A model generated the notes under the pieces. The model saw only the letters and a program-made list of their open reading frames with translations, was not told the origin of the DNA and did no database searches. From Capitella teleta (taxonomy: Eukaryota > Annelida > Polychaeta > Capitellidae), in contig KB308811.1 in NCBI GenBank assembly GCA_000328365.1, positions 10,128 to 74,127 of the forward strand: 64,000 bases of DNA. The letters run 5' to 3'. Positions within the stretch are counted from its first letter, which is position 1. Every line of letters starts with the position of its first letter. Below, one piece after another: positions 25,101-37,100 of this stretch. The translations under genes were made by a program, and so were the position numbers.

Positions 25101-28100
25101 GCTCCTCAAGTTTGTGTTGGTTTGATGGGCGGATTGTGAACTTAGAGAGACAAGCATTGTGTCATCAATTAAAAGACCTTAAAATTCACTAACTATAGAT
25201 GCCGGGCGACCTTGACATTCAAATATTACCAAACAACCATACAAAACTGAAGTTTGCAGTGGAAGCAGACGATGAAAACATACAGATGAAGCGCTGCATG
25301 TTCAGTGATGAATAAATTACGCCCTCCTCTGCTCAGAATAGAATGCGTGAACAGTGCATCAGTACAAATCGACAAGACGCGCAGACATCGCTACATTTGA
25401 ACGCAATAGCGGGCAGAAACCGAACAAGATCTCCAAGAATACTAAACACACGAATGCACGAAAATGCACGAAGCAGCGAAGCAAGTGTACAAGCTAAAAA
25501 TGCGAAGTAAACGGAGGCGATTAAGGTGGTCTGATAAGGCAAGTCTAAGATATCATGCTAGTAGATCATAATAGGATATAATATCAGAGCTTATCATGCC
25601 TTTAAACGGCCGGTGTTTTATATGGCACTCCACCATAACAAATGGCCCAATCTGCGCGTGATATTCTTCGCAGTCAACGGCCAAAATTGTGGCATTGAGG
25701 CTTTTTTTGAGTGAAGTACGGAGTTACATCGTGACCTTTGCCCCGTTGCCTTGACCCTTGAGCTGAGGTCACGACCCCTGCCTGGGGGGTCAGTCGTGAA
25801 GAAACCCATCATCGAGAGGACATGTCTCCGCTCAGCCGACGTAGGCAGAAGAACCTCTTTGACACGCTTCATTCAGAGAGGGACGTCGCCACTGGTCAAC
25901 GCTGTTGTGGAAGGAAGTGAACCAGTGCAAGTTCAACATTTTCTCTATACACAGGACAAAAAATAACCAAAGATGAAGAAATCTAACGACAGAAGAATAG
26001 GCCCATTTCAAGGCCTATTTAAGCCCATTGCAAAGAACGTTCTTTGTCCATACTGACTCAGAAATTACAATCACACGCATTACAACAAAGAAATAATAAA
26101 ATAATAATTACCAGATGGCAAATTAGAATTCGAAAAACGCCATCAATGGACTCGCATCGTACGAATGCCTTTCACTTGAGAAGCCAATCGGATAAAAAAT
26201 GGAGGAAAGACAAGCAGAGGACAGAGGTGCCTTGGGAGGGGAAGAAAGGAGGGGCCCTTCGACCCTTCGCTCCTGTTGAGGATCATTATGCGTCCTCTTT
26301 CGCCTCCTTCACACCATCCCTCATCCTTGGCGTCTCCTCCAACAGGCAGCCGCCTCCGCTGACCTCCGCTGACCTTTCATGTCACCTGACTCGGCTCACA
26401 ATAAGACGCATACGACGTTGTGCTTAATGAGGCCAGCGGGCCAGTTGTTACAATGAGCGCCACGGGAGATAGGGTCGCTGCCCTGTTTGCATGGGGGGTG
26501 CCACGCCCCCTCGTGTAGCCGCGCCCGATGCTTAGAGGTAATTACTCGACCAGGGGACAAGAGTTCCGGCAAAGGCTCTTGATTGGCAGGCGACGATCAA
26601 GGTCAAATGTCAAAGGTCAGTGAAGACACCGTCGACATAATTATAATCGTGAAAAAGACAAAACTTATATCCATCTTCATCGGACATCGAAAGATGACTT
26701 TAATATTCATTCAAACGAGCCTTTTTGGTAAGCATCATGTATGCTATGTATGTTATTGTTAACATCAAAGTCTCTCTCGTCGAGAGAGTGGATCGCGCAG
26801 ACTCTTTTTAGTGAGATGTTACCATCTGGAGCATGACACGTCGGCTGGTCGGTTGTAGAACCATGAATTCAACAGATCGCAAATCAAAGGCAACAGTATA
26901 AGTCCGAGCATCAAACCTAGACTGGTTATTTTGAGCTGAAACTGCGGATCAGCAGTTTAAGTCTAATTGGAACCTGCGTAATCTGAGTCTCATCCTCTGC
27001 CATTCAGTTCTCTGCACGCAATGACGTCATCGCAATTCCTTCCATGATTGAACAAGGTGACTTCGGGTTTCGCATCGTTATTTCGCTAATTCATCCGAAT
27101 GAATCGTGAACAAAAGCGAATTCTGAGAAATGAGACCCGCAGAAAGGGCAGGTGTTTGGTGCGCTTCACGCGAAAGAAAAATCCACTTAGAAAGAGATTA
27201 ATTTAACGAATGGTGAATAATTAACCATTGTACAATTGCGGGGTGAGGAGTTTTGGTGTTCGGCTTAGAGGTATGATAGGCAAGCATTCTCGGTTGTCAT
27301 GGTGACGTGACTTCCGTGAAGCCAGGTAGAATTGAAAGGGACACAGGGCATTAACTGGGTAACAAGGTGACGTCATTAGCACATTCATCAGCAACAATGT
27401 GGATAGATAATCCAAGAAGAAACACGTCGATCACAATGGAATGCATCTGATAGACGAAGCAGGCTTCAAAACTATCTCATTCATTACATCCTTGGTTTCT
27501 ATAAACTTCATCAAACAAAACTTCCACATTTCCCTGTGCAATTAGCCAAAAGATAAAGGCCTAGTAGTAGCGAGCGAATTAACGAGGCCAAGGTCGGAAA
27601 CGAGGCGCCATCCGAGATCGACACAGAATTCACACGATATTCGCACAGAAGAGGAAATTCGGCTCAAATGGAATGAATATATATAAATAGAGGAAATTAA
27701 TTTTTTTCAGATTTTGTCCACACCTAAATGACAGCATGGATCACGAAATCAAATTTTTTTCCACGACGGAACATTTTATCAAAACTTGACGGTAATTGAG
27801 CTCAAAAACTCAGAATACTTAAAAAAAAACCAAAGTTTAAGAAATTATAAAATCAGAAATACTTTCATTTTGCAGAGAAACATATTTCTCAACAAATTTC
27901 CACTTAACGTTGTCGAGATTAAATTCCTCAAAACATTTGATGATGAAACTACAAAGTGCAACAATCCAAGTATAATAATTTATGCAGCGTGTGAAATGAA
28001 CTAGAATTCGTGGAATAGAAGGTATTCTAGGTATGGCATTCCAGCCTCTCCCACGTATATAACCAATATAACCACCATATCGTGGTAAAGGGAGAATGCC

Positions 28101-31100
28101 TCACATTTGAGTTCAAAGTCAATTGATTTCCTTGTGATGAATCAGAGCGATGATTCTCCATGGGTGAAGGAGGAGGGGGGAGACTTCCCTCTCACTCATA
28201 TTTCATGACTTTGATGCACACTAGAGGCGCAACTGATTAGACCCCAAAGACAGCCGGGAAAAGCCGACTAGCCAGCCGTAAGATTTCTGAGCCGCTGCCG
28301 CCGCCAGAATTCTACTGATCCGCCGAAATAAAGTCGGCCGCATTTTTATCGAGAGATTTGAGAGGATATAAGGTCATGATTTAGAGAATTTTAACAAAGT
28401 GGATTCTAACTGTCAATGTATGCTGTCTTTTCTTAATAGAGTTTGATCGCGATTGCAGAGATTTATAACATCAATACATGCAGATAATTTAGAAACAAAT
28501 TTCTAAAAGGAGAAAGATAATTTCTATTACCTCACTGCCACAAAAACTGAAAATAGGAAGAAATATATCTTCTCTATATTATATATAGAATTCTCAATGG
28601 TAAACATTCCTCAGTTTGCCCAACGCAGGTTGAAAAATGACCGACTAGCCAGCCACAAACAGGTCGGCTGACTGACTAGCCAGCCAAAAAAAGGCCTCAG
28701 CCAGCCACAAATCAATCAGCTGGCTGGCTTCGGGGTCTACCACTGATGGCCTCTCTTCATACTCGTGTACCGTCAGCCAAACACCAAAAATTTTAACATG
28801 CAGCTAATGATTTCTAATTGTGGAATTCACATCCCACACACAAAATTAATTATCTCACGTAAACATTGAAATATTCCAAATAAAAATCAATTTAAACCGA
28901 GAAGAAGAACTCACTTTCGAGGAAACTCCACAAAGAACGTGATGGCCACAACAACAAAGAAATCCACGATGACCAGCTTGTAGATCTGCTGCCCAACGTA
29001 CGTCTCCCAACACTGAAGCAGAAGTCAGTCACGACTCAACGCAACGCAATCACGCACCATGGACACGCCACAATTGCCGCACTCCCTGACGTCATCACTG
29101 CATGTGATGACACTGCCCAAAGTCACCGCAAGAACAGCCACAGACGCCAAACGCAGGAAAACAGTCCTGTCATAAATACATTTGAAAACTGAATGAATTA
29201 TAATATCATTAAGTACCAACCGGCCGATGGTGATCCTAATCTCATTGTGTGGTTCGTAATCTTCCAACCCAACGACCTGCTGGAAGATGACAGGAACGAT
29301 GACGTTGAGGGCCGTGATGGCGATGGATGGAAGGAACTCCACCACCAGATACACAAAGGCATTGTCCTGCACCCTCTCCTCCAGCAGCAACTAATAACAT
29401 GATATGCAAACTTATGCAAATTTATGTAAATTTATGCAGAGTATTACCATGGGCATCCATACATCCACAATTTGGTAGATGAGATACCCAGACGCAGCGA
29501 GGATGGCGAGGGTCACGATCCAGATGACAGCACGGAAAAACAGGATGCAACTCTTGCGTCCGATGCTCATGCCCTCACGACGCAGCTTCTGCCTCGCTTC
29601 CTCAAGGTCATTCTGAGGGCAAATGAAGGTCACGAAAAGGTCGTTCAATAGACGCAAGACAGACGCACAGAGTACTCGTGGAAGAGATTTTTGTGCTTGT
29701 GGGCAGCAGCTTTATCTTTGCTCAGCGAGAAATCCCATCCGCTGAACACTTTGTTGCAGTAATCGTAGAATTTCTCTCCGCTCATTCGCTGATTACGCAT
29801 CCCAATGGCGGTGCTGAAGGAAAGTTATGTCAAAGAGCAAGAAATAATACAGCAAGACTGAAGCTAAAACAGCCAGAGAGATTTGCTTAAAGAGAGGTGC
29901 ACATGAAGTCACTCACTATTTGACCATTGCAATGAGAGTGATGGTGAAATAGGCAGCGGTTGCCAGCAGGAACGCCACTGGCATGTTATAGTGCTGGTGA
30001 CTGTCGCCATAGATCAACGTCTTGTTGAAGTAGAAACCGGTGAAGAGGTATGTTTTCTCCATCCAACCCTTGACGAGAGAAAAAAACAAATTCAAATGCT
30101 GACAAACTCAACAATGCCTTCTCACCGTGCCCTGAAAGAAGTCAAGGATCTTATCGGTCGTCCCTTGGCGCTCGCTCAGGTTGTAGAGCTGCTGGTCGTA
30201 AGCGGCGGAACAGCGAGACGCGTCCTGAACGAAGCCACTCTCAGCGGAACCCTCTGGAAGAATAAGCGAAATTGCGGAAGAAGTTCCAAAGGTGAAATAC
30301 TGACGGATGTTTGAGATGGATTGGTTGAACGAGGAGGGTTGCATGAGCGCTTGAGGGAGGACGATGGTTGCTAAAATGATCACCATGCTGATTATGTTCA
30401 GAAGGAACAACCATTTCACAAACACAAAGTACGACAGAACCGAACTCCCGAAATTCCCTGTAAAATGAAAGAATAGTTAGCTAATTATGGGTTATTTTAT
30501 CATTTGTTTAAATTAAAATTATTCTGTTGTAAACAGTGCTATGAGCATTTTCTNTATGTCACGTTATTAAAAAAAAAACACTTTCTATCAGGATCAATTT
30601 ATAATTGTAAGTCATTATTATTAAAATTTATTATTATTATCCTTATTATATTATTATTAAGTCATTATTATTATATTTGTAAATATACAAATACACAAGC
30701 CAAAAACAAATTAGAAGATTGCCAAAGAAAAGAATAAGTCTGATGTGACTCAAATATTGACTGAATAATGACTCAAATATTGACTGAAAAAATTTACTCA
30801 AATATCAACAGACCTTCGACAGTCTTGAATGACCCTCTCCATATTTCAAACAGCGAGCTAACTTCTCGTATTTGTAACTTTGTCTTTTCCCAACTCTGAA
30901 ATTGGATACGAAACAAGAAATGAAACAAGCAGCAAACAAATCAGTCTAACCGCGTATAAATAAATGTATTACATCAAAGAGGAATATAAAAACGTCTTGG
31001 AGTCTAACAAGGGGAGAGGTGCGCTGTTATACTCAGCTGTCTCTCTGTAGTTTTACACTTTGACGTGGCTCTCCACGCAAGAAGCCGCACAAAAATAGTG

Positions 31101-34100
31101 ACGTCACCTTCGACCGTTCCAATTTCCACCTCTGGTAACCTTTGACCCTGACAGTCGGGGATGTCATCAACTGTGCTCTGAAATGAGCGTCTGATTAGTT
31201 GTTCATTAATTCAAGATGAAAGTGAAATAACAATTATGAACTAAATGGAATTTCACGAATTAGAAATTTACGTGAATTACATGATAAATAATTAGGATAA
31301 TTATTTATCCAAAGTTGACCTTCGAGTAATTTCCAATTTGATGCTGTCGTCGTCATCTGTGTGACTTTGAACTTTAAGCGATGACCTTGAGGCAGCACTT
31401 TCAATCTCACGGACCCTCGCCTCGCCCAGGGTGTGTATCAATGACTCCACTATCGCAATCCTTCGCAGTCGTTGACGCAGCCCCCCGCTGACGTCATCTG
31501 ACTGAGTGGCCGTGAGCGGAGCATGGCCGGGAATCGAACCCGTGACCTCCCGCGACAGACGCTCGGACAAGTGAGTGACGTAGTGCTCAGCCATATTGGC
31601 GAACGAGTGAGAATGCTGCTCACAGAAGGACGCCTCTTAAAAGACGACGATTACGTAACAAATGATCAGGGAACCATGAAGCCACGATGCGGACTGCTTA
31701 AAATCCACAAACGGAGAAATCGAGAGAGAGAACGGCATCTTGAGAGTTAGGACTCGAGGTGAGGAGCCAAGTTTGGAAGGAGCTCTGTATTCGGCTTCCA
31801 AGACTGTATACTTGATCAATCTACACTTTTTAATATTGTGACACAAAAGTGACAGAAGTGACAGAAATGACAACCGGATGTGTCCATTTCTCTTTTGTCG
31901 ATTTCGCGGTATAAAGTTTGACGGATAAATGAAGTTTTCGGTAGCGTGTAATATGTAAATAAAGATAACTTTCACAGTGATATCAAATTAATGTTAATGA
32001 ACCAAACATAAATAATAATCACATTTGCATGCATTACTTAACATAAATTGAGTACAGTATTTTATGAATCTGAGACATAATTTGCCAGCATGAAATGGTA
32101 AAACTCGCAAAACTCAATTATCTAATGAAATTGCAGTTTTTCGTTGGGGTCCAATGTTATCTGATTGCGTGGCCTTGCCCTTGCTATCGTTATACAGAGT
32201 GCAGGGCCAGAAGTAGTCTATCTACTCTATGTTAAAAACAAAAACTCTAAAGCTTTGTAAAAAGTATTAATTATTCCGAAAATAACTAATTTTAATAATA
32301 CTACGAGCATTAAGGAATGTCATCTCCTGTATGGTGCTTCAATACAAACTATTTGCTTTGTTCTTATTTTAGGAGATGAACATTAGTGCTACTGTCACAA
32401 CAATAGCAATCTCAAACAAACAATAGTACGAGAGCGTTGTCTTAATTATGCGTTCAATGACGTCTATCCATGGTCCGGGGCCCTGTTTGCCGCCAAAAGT
32501 GGAAATATCGCGGAATGATGAGTGCACTCTATTAATTGAGATATCGGCATAAATTTTGATGAAATTGGAATAGAAATGACAAGAATAACAGCATGACATG
32601 TTAGACTAACCATACCAAGTATTTATTACTCTTATTTTAGTGTTATTTTTACACTGCGATCCGTTTTATAACACTTTCTCAGAAATACGTAGAGCACCAT
32701 TGAAAAGCACCATTGAGATTTTTAACATTGAGTAGATAAGTCTACAGTGTACTTTTGGCCCACTCAATGTAAAGTAAACACCATTGAAGTACACGTATAA
32801 AGGAGTAACTGGAATGACTGTAATGTTAAGGCGCGTATTCACGATAGCTCCGAATTTAAGGGGATCATATAATAACATATAAAGCACCAGCCGGTTGAGT
32901 CTCAATCCTCGGCAGGCAAGCAAATGTTTCCCTTGAATCTGGCTTCAATTCAGACCGGTCACGTGACCCCAATACGCATTCTAGTAGTTCTATGGGAATC
33001 ACTGCTTCGCCATTACTGAGATACTTTCATCTCAGACTTCGAGCTCAACGATTTCATCTCCCATTCCCTTCATTTGGGAAATTCTCTTGTTTCCCGGGGG
33101 AGAAATCTGCGCGGTTTTTCATGTGTGAACCCATGCAGTTGGTCTGCTTGTTAGCCAATGACCTTCGACCTTCGTCTGTTTCCGGTTGACAGGGTCGCGA
33201 AGAGGCACCACCTGAGTGACGTCACAGTGTGCTTAGGGATCTAAGCTCATGGAATTCTATATTACGCATACATTTGTAGAATGATGTAACCAGATGCAGC
33301 GCACAGTTACTGTAACCTCAATGGTCTCTGAAGTCATCACTTGGCAAATGATGCAAGAATAATGCGTAGGAATTTTGAGTTCGCATCCAACTTCTTAGAA
33401 ACGTGAGGCATGATGGCGTTTTATGGCTCCACCTAACCCATACGGGCGCCAGAACAGTTGCCATGGCGACGTCAGCAAAATCACCACAAAAGGTGGGGGC
33501 TTTACGTGATGGGGTTTTACGGCTCCACCCAACCCATTCGAGTGATACGGGCGCCAGAACAGAAGGCCCGGGACCGGGGTTTCCCCCTACTCTTATCGAT
33601 AAATCCCAAGGGTTCTTTATCCTGCATACCACCATAGACAGTAGTACACAGCGCCCGGCCTCGTTACGCAGTTGGGCAGCACTGCAGAGTCACCGAAGAA
33701 TTACAACTGTAATTCACAATCATAACGCCCGTGCCCTGATCGGGTCTCGAACCCTGGACCTCGACCTCCACGGTCGGCGGAGGATTGCAGTCATCTGCTC
33801 AACTTCTTCGAAACCATACCTCACTGAAGCAACTGGATGAGGACGATTACATAACGAATTAGCATCTCGTAAGGTTCTTGCATCGTGATCACGGCGAACG
33901 AAGCAGTATCGCACGTTCAACTCAAACCGACCTGGCATGCGCGAATCTGGTACGATGACGCGTGGAGGAGGTTCGCTGAGGAGGAGGAGGAGGTAGAGGA
34001 GGTCTCCCCCCTTCTTCCTCATCACTCAATACTTCAGACAGCCGCTCCTGTAGCTGGGAAACGCGGGACGACAGCGGGACCTTTTTGCGTCGCCTCGCTT

Positions 34101-37100
34101 CGTGGCGAATCATTTTGTAAATGTGTTAACGACTTTATAGGGGTTCGTTGAGTGATGAGGGTTGCATAACAGAAGTACAGGTGGCAACAAACACAGGTGG
34201 GCCGAAGCACATCAAAGCATGTCGCTAATGGCCGCCACATCGCAGCAGCCGAAACAGGCGCCGAATGACAAAGTGAAAGGTTCACTTGGGCACATGCAGT
34301 TATGGGTGTTAGTATGTTATGTAATCAGATACACCAAGGCCACATTTGTGGGTAGCGATAATTTGCAAAATTATTTCCTTCCCTTCGACCAAAAACGAAA
34401 AAAAAAAAAAAGATGCTTAAAAGCTTCTTTGCTTCGACATGAAGCGAATTGCGCCACAGAACAATTTCTTCGAAATAAATTCGGCTAACACACCCGACGC
34501 AAAGCGAGGTTAGAATTGCTCTGATTATATCAGGTTACCTGCGCATGTGCAGAGGGGCGATTCGATGTTCAGATTTAGACGGAAGGATGTTCGATTTTTC
34601 TTCTCTGTCGGTTTCGATATTTTCTGCGATCACAAAATTCCTGCGTCGCAAAGTTCCCACGGTCTCAGCCGGAAGTGACGCTGAATCCGCGTCGTAATCC
34701 GGTTCCACCTCGCTGTCCGCGTAATCCGGCGCGATTTCCACATCCGGTAGAGAATCCGGGGGATAGTGGCCTAATCCGGAGGCGAACTCGTCGTCCCAAA
34801 CGTAACCCTGGTTGTTCATGGCGAAGCTGAATTCTACTCACTCCCAGGACGCGGGATAAACACGATGTGTTAGCTGCGAAAACAGTAATCGAAATACGAC
34901 GAATTTCGCGACTTGGTTGTGCAGAAAGTGAACACTGAAAAAGCAGCGGATCAATTTACAGTCTAAGCCGATAATGACGATCCTTGATTTGTGGTTTTTA
35001 AGAAAGAGACTTCATTACGAGGCTGAAGGGTGCGTTATCGAGAAACCGAGCCGAGGGTATGGGTGATAAACAGATAAGATATCATAAAAGAAAGGTTTAT
35101 TGTTGTTATTTCAAACCAGGAAGTCATTGCGGGTTCGCAAAAACGTGTAACTTCGTGCTTACGCTCTATTCTGAGCGATATTCACTCATAAGTCATAGAT
35201 ATTTACATACGGAGAATTACAGTAATTACACGTGTATAAGAGTCACGATTCGGTGGAGCGAGGAAGCAGAGTTCAAAGTTCAAGTGTAGCCTGATTCAGC
35301 GCTGTGCCATGGCTGTCTGCAAAACTTGGTTTAATACGACACGGAAATCAATACCTGTTAATATTACTCGTGAGACTGTCAACATAACGTTCAGCGGAGC
35401 TGCATTGATCCGCAGATTCCAAACAAACACAACTTGATACTATAATATCATATATGCAACGAATTCACTGAAACATGTTTCTTTGAGGTGATTTCGCCGA
35501 AAGGACATCTACTCGTGGGCATGAATTTGAAAAATCGCTTTATTTTGCTTTCTTAATTTGAGATGTAATTCCAGACCTCTTCAAGGTCATCATTCTGTCA
35601 CGAGAATGATTAAATACGCTTTCAGAATTGCTGGGATGAGCAGATTAATTCATTATAGTTAAGTTTCACCTCGCTAGTAAAAATGTAAAATGAAACGACG
35701 AGCTTCTATATTCGACATCACACGAGAAACAGCCTCGTTTTCATGTAATCTTTCTGACTTTATTAATACAAACTTCGTGGCAATGAATAAAATTAATGAA
35801 ATTAAATGATCGTGCTTTGGGATTCGGAGAGAGAACATTGACAGTCTCGATCGTGGCAACCATTGAGCACGTGACCTTGGTGAGACACGTGATCTTGGTG
35901 ACACGTGACTTCTGTGTGCAATGGAAGTGAATAGGGAAGCGCAGACATGCTTTCAATGTACATTCCTATGTTCATTTCAGATGAATTCAAACGATTGCAC
36001 ATTTCCATTCAATTCCTCCGGCTGCTTTTGTGGCCAAATGTGGCGAGATTCCTAGATTACAGACAACCACAGACATCACCTATATATACTCTATAATCAT
36101 GATTGAAGCCATAATTTCTCAATGCTGTTCATGTTAATTGACTAAGTCCCCACGTAACTGAGTCAGAATGACTGAGTCAGAATAAGTCACGATTGCATTT
36201 AAGGGGAAGCAGCCCCAAAAATATTGAACGAAATGAACTTAATTGAACCTGAGCATTGCACTGACTGACCTTGCCTTCCTCTTGCCCTCCAGGGATGAGG
36301 TCATGGCCTTGACCTGCTGCAGTCTCCGCCACGCCTCCTCCTCGTCCTCCCATGAGGGCTGAGCCCCTTCGTCCACGTCGTCTACGCTGCGTGGTCTCCT
36401 CTGCGCATTTCGTCTCCTGAATCAAACGCCGTGAAATCACGTGAGAACACAAAGTGCCTTTCAAACCTCAAAGTCGACGCGTGGCTCTTCAACGTTTTTG
36501 ATCTTTCCAGAGTTTTCCTGCGTTCCAACGATGCAGCGGGTTGGCGGGAGGGGAGCTGGGCGATCAGGTGCGCTTGACTCGTCATCTTCATTCCAGACAG
36601 GGACGCCTCACCTGCAATCAACAGTCGTTAATTAGAGTTAATTAACGGTTGCTAATTAGAGGCATCTTGCTGTGGGAATAATGACCAATGCATTTTATGG
36701 TGAATGAACTGTTTACAATCGGAGCAACTAACTTAGAGAATATTATTAAAGCAACAACAGGATGGTTCCATTGATATTCGTACAATTATTCTGATTGGGT
36801 ATAAATGTTACATAATTATGATTAAAACAATGTTGCATGAGATTAAAACAATGCTAATTAAATTTTACAGATTTCAGTGCAACAAGTATAATGCGTGTTA
36901 AAGAACAAAGATTTCAGAGCGCATTTCAAATTTTCTCGTACATTTAGCATTATAGCTGATCATCTCCATTTACTGCATTCGATGATATTACAGCAGACAT
37001 TGTTTCCCAACCAAACGCACAATTTCGTTCCATATAAATAAAAACCTCTCTTCCCCATCGTCAGGGACACCTGCTCCTCCAATAACCCTTTCTCCTTCCC

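Noticed and set aside
31301-31594. 97-codon minus-strand frame in a TMC intron
   Set aside because: It starts in a tRNA-like SINE head and lacks splice signals linking it to TMC; no family resemblance.
31505-31605. Functional tRNA gene
   Set aside because: The B box is good, but the D-arm and spacing are wrong and only part of the acceptor stem pairs.
35868-35907. Window-wide enrichment of CACGTG as a regulatory signature
   Set aside because: By eye about twenty sites occur in 64 kb, not far above chance for this base composition. Only the local triplet looks non-random.
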